This document shows, one piece after another, positions 44,991 through 52,299 of a DNA stretch of 64,000 nt (position 1 is the first letter of the stretch; each line of letters begins with the position of its first letter). Made by a program: the position numbers and the translations under genes. The stretch spans positions 3,235,573-3,299,572 of the forward strand of contig NZ_CP019331.1 in NCBI RefSeq assembly GCF_002163835.1, written 5' to 3'. The DNA is from Polaribacter sp. SA4-10. GTDB lineage: Bacteria; Bacteroidota; Bacteroidia; Flavobacteriales; Flavobacteriaceae. Below the pieces are notes generated by a model, which worked only from the letters and a program-made list of their open reading frames with translations, made no database searches and was not told where the DNA came from.

Positions 44991-45090
44991 AACTGCAAAG
45001 AGACAAAGGAAAGCGCAAAATTCGCTAAGAAAAATTTATAAAACCTTTGCGAACTTTGCGAAAAAACATAGCGCCTTTGCGTTTAAACTT
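44991..45090 (+). repeat. 100-bp direct repeat R2 (right of the GxxExxY gene)
   Basis: Starts AACTGCAAAGAGACAAAGGA and ends GCGCCTTTGCGTTTAAACTT, immediately before the hemE ATG at 45091. About 84% identical to R1, ungapped, with an offset of 490 bp. The right half is richer in CTTTGCG motifs than R1. Confidence 0.85.
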
Positions 45091-46119
45091 ATGATAAAAA
45101 ACGATTTATTTTTAAGAGCATTAAAAGGAGAAATAGTAGATCGTCCACCAGTTTGGATGATGCGTCAAGCAGGAAGGTATTTGCCAGAATTTCAAGTAAT
45201 CAAAAAGAAATATGATTTCTTTACACGTTGTCAAACTCCAGAACTAGCATCAGAAATTACCGTGCAGCCTATTAGAAGATATGGTATGGATGCTGCAATC
45301 TTGTTTTCAGATATTTTGGTAATTCCGCAAGCAATGAATATTGAAGTGCAAATGAAACCAGATTTTGGTCCTTATTTGCCTAATCCAATTCGTACTCAAA
45401 AAGATTTAGATCGTGTAATTGTTCCAGATGTTCATGAATCTTTAGGATATGTGATGGAAGCAATAAAAGCAACCAAAGAAAAGCTAAATGATGAAGTTCC
45501 ATTAATTGGTTTTGCAGGTTCGCCTTGGACCATTTTGTGTTATTGTGTGCAAGGTCAAGGTTCTAAAAACTTTGATAAAGCAAAAGAATTATGTTTTACA
45601 AGCCCCGTTATAGCACATTCATTATTGCAAAAAATTACAGACACAACGATTGCATATTTAAAAGCAAAAGTTGCTGCTGGAGTAGATGCAGTTCAAATTT
45701 TTGATTCTTGGGGCGGAATGTTATCTCCTGTAGATTATCAAGAATTTTCATGGCAATATATGCAGCAAATTATAGATGCATTAAAAGACGAAACTCCAGT
45801 AATAGCTTTTGGTAAAGGTTGTTGGTTTGCTTTAAATGATATGGCAAAATCTGGTGCTTCTGCTTTGGGTGTAGATTGGACTTGTTCTGCAAGAAATGCA
45901 CGTTATTTATCTGGTGGAAAAATTACTTTGCAAGGTAATTTTGATCCATCTCGTTTATTTTCTCCACCAGCAGAAATTAAAAAAATGGTAACTCAAATGA
46001 TTAACGAGTTTGGTAAAGACAGATATATTGTAAATTTAGGTCACGGAATTTTGCCTAATATTCCGTTAGAAAATGCGAAAGCATTTGTAGATGCTGTAAA
46101 AGAATATAAAGCAAACTAA
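45091..46119 (+). CDS. hemE: Uroporphyrinogen decarboxylase
   Basis: A 342-residue cytosolic enzyme turning uroporphyrinogen III into coproporphyrinogen [18 protein letters not shown] (about 19-33), [13 protein letters not shown] near 70 (catalytic aspartate) and [14 protein letters not shown] near 315 are diagnostic. Its ATG follows directly on repeat R2, so its translation signals lie within the repeat. Normal length. Confidence 0.97.
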   Translation: MIKNDLFLRALKGEIVDRPPVWMMRQAGRYLPEFQVIKKKYDFFTRCQTPELASEITVQPIRRYGMDAAILFSDILVIPQAMNIEVQMKPDFGPYLPNPIRTQKDLDRVIVPDVHESLGYVMEAIKATKEKLNDEVPLIGFAGSPWTILCYCVQGQGSKNFDKAKELCFTSPVIAHSLLQKITDTTIAYLKAKVAAGVDAVQIFDSWGGMLSPVDYQEFSWQYMQQIIDALKDETPVIAFGKGCWFALNDMAKSGASALGVDWTCSARNARYLSGGKITLQGNFDPSRLFSPPAEIKKMVTQMINEFGKDRYIVNLGHGILPNIPLENAKAFVDAVKEYKAN

Positions 46120-46131
46120 AATAAAAATATT

Positions 46132-46256
46132 TTGGGCGTTACTTTGTGCTGATGAAAAATCAGCATAAAGTCGCGCTTTTCATTTTATCTTTTTTATACT
46201 GAATCTAGTTCAGCATAAAAAAGGATGCCATTACAATCGCTAACGCAAGCCAACGC
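46132..46256. repeat. Flavobacterial intergenic repeat, copy B (MITE-like)
   Basis: Begins GGGCGTTA and ends near CGCTAACGC, giving short terminal inverted repeats. Inside are two hairpins: ACTTTGTGCTGAT against ATCAGCATAAAGT (46141-46171) and TTTTTTATACTGAA against TTCAGCATAAAAAA (46191-46222). The block order matches the reversed copy at 36361-36451. It fills the whole hemE-EI24 gene space. Confidence 0.65.
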
Positions 46257-46258
46257 TA

Positions 46259-47014
46259 ATGATTAAAAATATACTTTCAGGAATAAAAGCTTATGTTGGT
46301 ACTTTTAGTTTAATTTCTAAACTAAAACTCTGGAAATATTTTGCAATACCAATTCTTATTAGTGTGTTTACTGCTACAATTATTGGTTTTACTGCGTATA
46401 GTTTATCAGACAATATTGGTCTTTTTTTAGCAAAAATTTGGATTTGGGATTGGGGCAAAGAAACAGTAACTACAATTACTTCAATTGTTGGTGGAATTTT
46501 TGTTTTAGCCATTGGTTTAATTTTATATAAGCATATTGTTTTAGCATTATCAGCACCATTTATGAGTATTGTTTCTGAGAAGATAGAAATTCATATTAAT
46601 GGAAGTTTAAAACACCTTTATAGAAAAACTACTTTTCAAGAACAATTGTGGAGAGGAATTAGAATTAATGTCAGAAATTTAGGAAAAGAATTATTGATTA
46701 CAATTCCGATCCTATTGTTAAAATTTATTCCTTTAGTAAATATTTTTTCAACTATTTTATTGTTTTCAGTACAAGCTTATTATGCTGGTTTTGGGAATAT
46801 GGATTATACACTAGAAAGGCATTTAAATTATAAAGAAAGTATCAATTTTGTGGGTAAAAATAAAGGTGTTTCTATAGGAAATGGAATCGTTTTTATGTTG
46901 TGTTTATTAATTCCTGTTTTAGGAATTATAATCGTTTTACCATTATCAGTAACTGCAGCATCAGTAAAAACAGTTGCCTTGTTAAATAAAGAAAATGAAA
47001 GATCAGTTTTATAA
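46259..47014 (+). CDS. EI24/CysZ-like inner-membrane protein
   Basis: A 251-residue membrane protein with about four to six hydrophobic segments (e.g. YFAIPILISVFTATIIGFTA near 28-47, HIVLALSAPFMSIV near 92, the pair IPVLGIIIVLPLSVTA near the end). It belongs to the EI24/CysZ family; CysZ imports sulfate, but most members are uncharacterised. It overlaps the hemF start by 20 bp, so it is translationally coupled to hemF; a role in haem traffic is possible only by context. Confidence 0.82.
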   Translation: MIKNILSGIKAYVGTFSLISKLKLWKYFAIPILISVFTATIIGFTAYSLSDNIGLFLAKIWIWDWGKETVTTITSIVGGIFVLAIGLILYKHIVLALSAPFMSIVSEKIEIHINGSLKHLYRKTTFQEQLWRGIRINVRNLGKELLITIPILLLKFIPLVNIFSTILLFSVQAYYAGFGNMDYTLERHLNYKESINFVGKNKGVSIGNGIVFMLCLLIPVLGIIIVLPLSVTAASVKTVALLNKENERSVL

Positions 47015-47897
47015 GTACATAGAAAATTTACAAAATACAATTACTTCTAAATTAGAAGAGGTTGATGGATTGGCAAAATTTCAAGAAGATATTTGGGAAA
47101 GAAAAGAAGGTGGTGGAGGTAAAACGCGTGTTATAGAAAACGGAGCCGTTTTTGAAAAAGGAGGTGTAAATATTTCTAAAGTTTTTGGAGAATTACCAGA
47201 AGCATTAAGAAAGCAATTTGGCGTAAAAGAAGGAAATTTCTTTGCTTGTGGATTAAGTTTAGTCATGCATCCTATAAATCCTTTTGTGCCAACTGTACAT
47301 GCAAATTGGCGTTATTTTGAAATGTATGATGACGTTGGAAATATTGTTACGCAATGGTTTGGTGGAGGTCAAGATTTAACACCTTATTATTTATTTGATG
47401 AAGATGCAATTCATTTTCACACCGTTTGTAAATCAGCTTGTGATAAGCATCATTCAGCATTTTATCCGAAGTTTAAAAAAACATGTGATGACTATTTCTG
47501 GAATACTCACAGAAATGAAGCACGCGGAATTGGAGGTTTGTTTTTTGATTATCAAAAAGAAAATGAAGAATTTTCTATAGAAGATAGATTCAATTTTGTT
47601 ACCCAAGTTGGAAATAGTTTTTTAGAAAGCTATGTTCCTATTGTTGAAAAAAGAAAAGAAACTCCATTTACAACAACACATAAAGATTGGCAAGAAATTA
47701 GACGTGGACGTTATGTAGAATTTAATTTAGTGCATGATAGAGGAACTCTTTTTGGATTAAAAACAAACGGAAGAATAGAAAGCATTTTAATGAGTTTACC
47801 GCCAATTGTTCAATGGAAATACAATCATCAACCAGAAGAGAATTCTGAAGAAGAAAAACTTTTAACGGTTTTGATGAAACCTAAAGATTGGGTTTAA
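46995..47897 (+). CDS. hemF: Oxygen-dependent coproporphyrinogen III oxidase
   Basis: A 300-residue enzyme that decarboxylates coproporphyrinogen III to protoporphyrinogen IX with oxygen. WERKEGGGGKTRVIENG (about 35-51), VHANWRYFE near 102, WFGGGQDLTPYYLF near 121, GIGGLFFDY near 180 and RRGRYVEFNLVHDRGTLFGL near 237 are hallmark segments. Last gene of the plus-strand haem operon; a strong terminator follows. The choice of HemF shows an aerobic route. Confidence 0.97.
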   Translation: MKDQFYKYIENLQNTITSKLEEVDGLAKFQEDIWERKEGGGGKTRVIENGAVFEKGGVNISKVFGELPEALRKQFGVKEGNFFACGLSLVMHPINPFVPTVHANWRYFEMYDDVGNIVTQWFGGGQDLTPYYLFDEDAIHFHTVCKSACDKHHSAFYPKFKKTCDDYFWNTHRNEARGIGGLFFDYQKENEEFSIEDRFNFVTQVGNSFLESYVPIVEKRKETPFTTTHKDWQEIRRGRYVEFNLVHDRGTLFGLKTNGRIESILMSLPPIVQWKYNHQPEENSEEEKLLTVLMKPKDWV

Positions 47898-47960
47898 TTA
47901 TTAAATTAATGTGAGGTTAATGACCAAGCTATTTATGGTTAAAACTAATTTAAAATAAAA

Positions 47961-47985
47961 AAAGCAGGAACATTGTTCCTGCTTT
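47961..47985. terminator. Terminator between hemF and porin-like gene
   Basis: AAAGCAGGAAC pairs with GTTCCTGCTTT around ATT, with A and T runs on either side, so it can serve both convergent units. Confidence 0.85.
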
Positions 47986-48008
47986 TTCAACTAATTTAAA
48001 TATAATTT

Positions 48009-49322
48009 TTAGAAAGAAATTACAACTTCAAGTACAACATCATGCATTTCTGCACCAGATAAATTAGACCATAATGGATCAGAATTATAAGATTGCTTTA
48101 CATATTCTGCTTTCATTAAAATGTTTTTTGTCATAAACCAACCTGCACCAATATTGGTTCTAGTAATCTCTTGATCGTTCGGTTTTGTTCCTCCAGAAGC
48201 ATATTGTTTATTTCCATTTACAGCGTTATATCTTCCTGCAACATAAAATTGGCCTTGTTCTCCAAATCTGTATAATAATTCAGTTCCTAGTTGAGTGAAA
48301 GACCCTTTTTCTTCTCCTTCTTTTCTATTTCCTTTACTTACCTCATAAATTCCAAAGAACTCTAAACCTTTGTATTGTATAAAAGGATTTATTTGGTAAG
48401 AAGTATTATTTTTAAATCCAGGAGTAAATCTTGCTGCAAAGTCACCACCCTCTTTTAAATTACCTCCAATATTTGCGTTAAATATGTTATAATATCTTCC
48501 ACCAGCTCTATCTCCACTGTACAGGTGATCACCATTGTTATATCCGCTCTCACTAATAAAAGACCCTGTTAAACGAACTCTTAATGCTTCATTTACTTCA
48601 CGGTCAATACCTGCTTTAGCATAGAAAGTAGTTTTAAGGTCTTTCTCTCCTACAATAGTAGTAGAACCATAACCGGTTACAGAATTTTCTACAGTAGAGT
48701 TTAATAGACCGTTAGAGACACCTAATACAAATAAATAATCTTTAGGTTGTAGCGTAATTTCTATAAAAGGTTCTACTGTATAAGCATCCATAATATAATT
48801 ACCAACAAAAGGATTGTAAATAGCCATTGCATTATCAGATCTTCTAAAATGCGCATCACCATAGTTTAGTTGATCTACACCAACTCTTATTGATGTTATA
48901 TTCATAACGTTTTTTAAGAAGTCTTTTTTTATAAAATCTAGTTTATCCATTTGAACATAACCACCTTTTACCCATGTTTCATTGTGGTGTTTAGCAGAAA
49001 GAAAAGTTCTTAAATGCATTCTAAAGCCATCTGATAATTGTACATCAAAATTTAAGTTAGCTGTAGGTAAGTTAACATTATCTCCAATTGTAGTTAGGTT
49101 ACCCAAATCATTAGAGTGATCTAATGCCTGAAATTGGATAGCAAAATCTGCACCTATTTTAACTACTAGTTTTTCAAATTCGATATCATTTGTTTTTTTA
49201 GTTTCAAAAACATTTAACCCATCATATCCTGCTTGTCTAAGATATTGAACTTCTTGGGAGAATGTGTTCACTCCAAAAAGAGTAACCATTGCAATTAGTG
49301 CTAATTTTTTTATTGTTTTCAT
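48009..49322 (-). CDS. Porin-like outer-membrane beta-barrel protein
   Basis: A 437-residue protein with a signal peptide (about 1-22, ending NTFSQ) and alternating beta-strand pattern throughout (e.g. LRVRLTGSFISESG, EQGQFYVAGRYNAV), ending in VLEVVISF with the terminal phenylalanine typical of outer-membrane barrels. It resembles phosphate-selective-porin-like proteins of Bacteroidota. It lies 17 bp after the YceI gene in the same operon. Substrate unknown. Confidence 0.8.
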   Translation of the reverse strand: MKTIKKLALIAMVTLFGVNTFSQEVQYLRQAGYDGLNVFETKKTNDIEFEKLVVKIGADFAIQFQALDHSNDLGNLTTIGDNVNLPTANLNFDVQLSDGFRMHLRTFLSAKHHNETWVKGGYVQMDKLDFIKKDFLKNVMNITSIRVGVDQLNYGDAHFRRSDNAMAIYNPFVGNYIMDAYTVEPFIEITLQPKDYLFVLGVSNGLLNSTVENSVTGYGSTTIVGEKDLKTTFYAKAGIDREVNEALRVRLTGSFISESGYNNGDHLYSGDRAGGRYYNIFNANIGGNLKEGGDFAARFTPGFKNNTSYQINPFIQYKGLEFFGIYEVSKGNRKEGEEKGSFTQLGTELLYRFGEQGQFYVAGRYNAVNGNKQYASGGTKPNDQEITRTNIGAGWFMTKNILMKAEYVKQSYNSDPLWSNLSGAEMHDVVLEVVISF

Positions 49323-49339
49323 GATTGCTTCTGTTTATA

Positions 49340-49912
49340 TTAAAATTTTAGGTTGAATTCAATTGTTATTTCATTACCAGTTTTTATTGTGCCTAGTAAT
49401 GCTGTTGGTGGTTTTATGCCAAAGTCAGTCATTTTTAATTTATGCTTTCCAATGAGCGTAATTTCATTTCCTAATTTGTTAATAGTAGTAAGTACAGCTA
49501 CATTTTTAGTGATTCCAGCAATAGTTAAATTGCCTTTAAGTTTAATATTTATGGAATCTGTATTTTCAGAAATAATTTCACCTTTTTTAAAAATGAAAGT
49601 TATTAGTGGAAACTCTTCAGCTTTTAAGGCTTTATAAGTAAGCTTATCCATTAATTTCTTTCCACTTTTAATACTTGTAGCTTCTATTTTAACTTCTAAG
49701 GTTTCTATAGCGATATCATAATAATTATTTATCTCAATTTTTGCAGCTGTCTTCTCTACTTTGCTTACCCAATCATGCAGGGTAGAAGTTCCGTTAACTA
49801 ATACACTACTTGGTAGTTTGATGTCAAGTAGTACGTTTTTTAAAGCTTCTTGACTTTGAATTGTAGTTGTTACAATTAGTAACATAATAATTGAGCTGAT
49901 CACTTTTTTCAT
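49340..49912 (-). CDS. YceI-family periplasmic protein
   Basis: A 190-residue secreted protein with a signal peptide (about 1-20) and a YceI lipocalin-like barrel, which binds isoprenoid lipids in relatives. Typical segments are VNGTSTLHDWVSKV (about 37-50), LTYKALKAEEFPLITF and KMTDFGIKPPTALLGTIKTG near 160-180. First gene of a two-gene operon with the porin-like protein. A TAnnTTTG box and a TGAT-N4-ATCA palindrome lie upstream, suggesting activation by a Crp/Fnr-type regulator. Confidence 0.9.
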   Translation of the reverse strand: MKKVISSIIMLLIVTTTIQSQEALKNVLLDIKLPSSVLVNGTSTLHDWVSKVEKTAAKIEINNYYDIAIETLEVKIEATSIKSGKKLMDKLTYKALKAEEFPLITFIFKKGEIISENTDSINIKLKGNLTIAGITKNVAVLTTINKLGNEITLIGKHKLKMTDFGIKPPTALLGTIKTGNEITIEFNLKF

Positions 49913-49932
49913 GACTAATATTATTTATAAGG

Positions 49933-49940
49933 CAAATTTA
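49933..49940 (-). promoter_or_regulatory. -7 promoter element (TAAATTTG) of the yceI-porin operon
   Basis: Exact TAnnTTTG on the minus strand, 20 bp before the YceI ATG. Confidence 0.55.
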
Positions 49941-49961
49941 TATAGGATATAAATTTTAATA

Positions 49962-49977
49962 CATGATAAATATCATG
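49962..49977 (-). promoter_or_regulatory. Candidate Crp/Fnr-type operator CATGATAAATATCATG
   Basis: A perfect 7-2-7 inverted repeat whose core TGAT-N4-ATCA is the Fnr-type half-site arrangement. Its centre lies about 40 bp before the start expected from the -7 box, the position of class II activator sites. Confidence 0.5.
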
Positions 49978-50140
49978 AACCCTATTTTTTTTATAAATAG
50001 AATAAAATTACAATGCTTAATTAAATGTATTTAGTGAAATAGTTAGTAAAGTATGATTATCATTATTAATAATGTAAAATTAAAATTTAATACATATTTT
50101 ATTTTTTCATCTTTTTTACTGAGAAAACATTGTTTTTTAG

Positions 50141-50148
50141 TATTTTTG
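50141..50148 (+). promoter_or_regulatory. -7 promoter element (TATTTTTG) of the E2 gene
   Basis: Exact TAnnTTTG match, 21 bp before the ATG at 50170. Confidence 0.5.
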
Positions 50149-50169
50149 CATTCTGAAAAAATGATATAA

Positions 50170-51489
50170 ATGGCAAGATTCGAATTAAAGTTACCAAAAA
50201 TGGGAGAAAGTGTTGCAGAAGCAACAATTACTTCTTGGTTAAAGGAAATTGGAGATTCTATTGAGTTAGATGAAGCTGTTGTAGAAATTGCTACAGATAA
50301 AGTAGATTCTGAGGTACCAAGTGAAGTAGAGGGTACGTTAGTAGAAATCTTATTTGACAAAGACTCTGTCGTAGAAGTTGGAGAAACAATTGCTATAATT
50401 GAAACTGCGGGAGGAAATGATACTTCTGTAAAAAAAGAACCTAAGAATGAGGTGCCTAAAGCAGTAGCAGAAATAGAAGAATCTATTGAAAAAGTTGTTG
50501 ATGTATCTACAACTCCTATTACTAAAACATCTGAGTCTGGAAAGTTCTATTCGCCACTAGTTAGAAATATTGCAAAAACAGAAAAAGTTTCTATGCAAGA
50601 GTTAGAAGCAATCACTGGAAGTGGAAAAGATGGAAGAGTTACTAAAGATGATATTTTATTATTTATTAAAGATAGAACTTCTGAACCAAAAAAGACCAAA
50701 GAAGTAAAATCAGAAGAAAAAACTACGGTTAAGTCAATTAAAAAAGAGCAACAAAAAGTTGCGCCAGTTTCTATTGTTGGAGGAGATGAAATTATAGAAA
50801 TGACTAGAATGGGGAAATTGATCTCCAAACATATGGTAGATTCTTTACACGTTGCTGCTCATGTACAGTCATTTATAGAAATTGATGTAACTAATATTGT
50901 AATATGGAGAAATAAAGTAAAAGATGCTTTCTTTAAAAGAGAAGGTGAAAAACTTACTTTTACCCCAATTTTAATGCATGCAGTTGCAAGTACAATTAAG
51001 AAATATCCAATGGTAAATATTGCTATAAATGGTGATACTATCATTAAAAAGAAAAATATTAACCTTGGAATGGCTGCAGCTTTACCAGATGGAAACTTAA
51101 TAGTTCCTGTTATAAAAAATGCAGATCAATTGAACCTTGTTGGTATGACAAAATCTGTAAATGATTTGGCAAATAGAGCAAGAAACAATGCATTAAAACC
51201 TGATGACATTCAAGGAGGAACTTACACAGTAACAAATGTTGGTAGTTTTGGTTCTGTAATGGGAACACCAATTATAAACCAGCCTCAAGTTGCAATTTTA
51301 GCTTTAGGAGCAATTAGAAAAATGCCTTCTGTAATTGAAACTCCTGAAGGAGATTTTATTGGTATTAGACAAAAGATGTTTGTTTCTCATTCCTATGATC
51401 ATAGAGTTGTAAATGGTGCTTTAGGAGGTATGTTTATTAAAACTTTAAAAGAAACATTAGAAGCTTGGGATGTAAATCAAGATTTTTAA
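50170..51489 (+). CDS. 2-oxo acid dehydrogenase complex E2 (branched-chain type) with one lipoyl domain
   Basis: A 439-residue acyltransferase: lipoyl domain with the modified lysine in EIATDKVDSEV (about 40-50), peripheral-subunit-binding domain (SPLVRNIAKTEKVSMQELEAI near 120-140) and the catalytic domain from about 205. It carries acyl groups from a decarboxylase to CoA, most likely for branched-chain 2-oxo acids. The active-site motif normally DHRxxDG reads DHRVVNG here: the histidine is kept but aspartate is asparagine. It stands alone without its E1 genes. A very long terminator hairpin follows. Confidence 0.87.
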   Translation: MARFELKLPKMGESVAEATITSWLKEIGDSIELDEAVVEIATDKVDSEVPSEVEGTLVEILFDKDSVVEVGETIAIIETAGGNDTSVKKEPKNEVPKAVAEIEESIEKVVDVSTTPITKTSESGKFYSPLVRNIAKTEKVSMQELEAITGSGKDGRVTKDDILLFIKDRTSEPKKTKEVKSEEKTTVKSIKKEQQKVAPVSIVGGDEIIEMTRMGKLISKHMVDSLHVAAHVQSFIEIDVTNIVIWRNKVKDAFFKREGEKLTFTPILMHAVASTIKKYPMVNIAINGDTIIKKKNINLGMAAALPDGNLIVPVIKNADQLNLVGMTKSVNDLANRARNNALKPDDIQGGTYTVTNVGSFGSVMGTPIINQPQVAILALGAIRKMPSVIETPEGDFIGIRQKMFVSHSYDHRVVNGALGGMFIKTLKETLEAWDVNQDF

Positions 51490-51497
51490 AATAAAAT

Positions 51498-51547
51498 AAG
51501 AGCATAAAAAAACCTTGAGAATTTCTCAAGGTTTTTTTATGCTCTTA
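51498..51547. terminator. Long bidirectional terminator hairpin
   Basis: AAGAGCATAAAAAAACCTTG at the left (51499 onward) is complementary to the end of the same stretch, giving a stem of over 20 bp around the core AACCTTGAGA/TCTCAAGGTT. It includes the stop codon of the convergent GNAT gene. Confidence 0.8.
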
Positions 51548-52234
51548 TTTTTTACGATACAACCACCAATTCATATCTCTAGTAAGTTTGTAGCCTAGTT
51601 TTTCATAAATTTGTATAGCTGGGTTTCCTTTGTTAGTATGTAAAATAGGAAGTTTTTTTTCTTTTAAAATTTCTTTTGTTGTGTGTGAAATTAATTGTTT
51701 TGCTAATCCTTTTCTGGTGTAATCAGGATGTGTAACAACTGAGCTTACTTCTATAAAATCATCATTTTGCATTCTTTGACCAGAAATTGAGACTAATTTA
51801 CCGTCCTTAAAAATACCAAAAAATTTCCCCATTTCAAAACCTCTTTTCTGATAAAATCCAGGCATTACTAACCATATTAAATCATAAACTTCATTACTGT
51901 TTTTATCTGTTAATAAAACAATTTCTTCTGTTATTTCAATATCAACAAAGCTATCTAAAATCATTTGACATCCATTAATTTTTTTCTCTAGAATAATATT
52001 ATTAGTGTCTATTATAGGTGTTTGGTTTTCTGAAACCAAAAAGAAACGCTTAGCTATTTTAGCGTATTCATTTAATGCTTTTGCTGTTTTAGTTTCATCA
52101 AAGAAAGCACCAAATATACATACATCTGGTTGGTAAAATTGAACCCCATCATATTCTATAAGAAACTTTTTATGAGTTTCATTTAGAGAATACCAAACCG
52201 GATTTTTTAATTTTTCTTCTATTTTTTTCATCAA
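51545..52234 (-). CDS. GNAT-family N-acetyltransferase
   Basis: A 229-residue protein whose C-terminal ~90 residues are a GNAT domain: VSSVVTHPDYTRKGLAKQLISH (about 168-189) is the acetyl-CoA loop (RKGLAKQL) and EKLGYKLTRDMNWWLYRK the closing strand. The N-terminal half is not recognised and has the form of a second, degenerate GNAT-like unit. Substrate unknown. It is downstream of pdhC on the same strand but separated by a terminator. Confidence 0.85.
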   Translation of the reverse strand: MMKKIEEKLKNPVWYSLNETHKKFLIEYDGVQFYQPDVCIFGAFFDETKTAKALNEYAKIAKRFFLVSENQTPIIDTNNIILEKKINGCQMILDSFVDIEITEEIVLLTDKNSNEVYDLIWLVMPGFYQKRGFEMGKFFGIFKDGKLVSISGQRMQNDDFIEVSSVVTHPDYTRKGLAKQLISHTTKEILKEKKLPILHTNKGNPAIQIYEKLGYKLTRDMNWWLYRKK

Positions 52235-52250
52235 AAATAAATATAAAAAA

Positions 52251-52271
52251 AACTCGCAATACTTGCGAGTT
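52251..52271 (-). terminator. pdhA-pdhC terminator
   Basis: AACTCGCAA pairs with TTGCGAGTT around TAC; on the minus strand eight T follow, 30 bp past the pdhC stop. Confidence 0.8.
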
Positions 52272-52299
52272 TTTTAATGAAATATTGTTTCTAAAAAAC

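Noticed and set aside
44501..45090. CRISPR array
   Set aside because: Only two long, diverged repeats with a gene between them; no short regular spacers and no cas genes.
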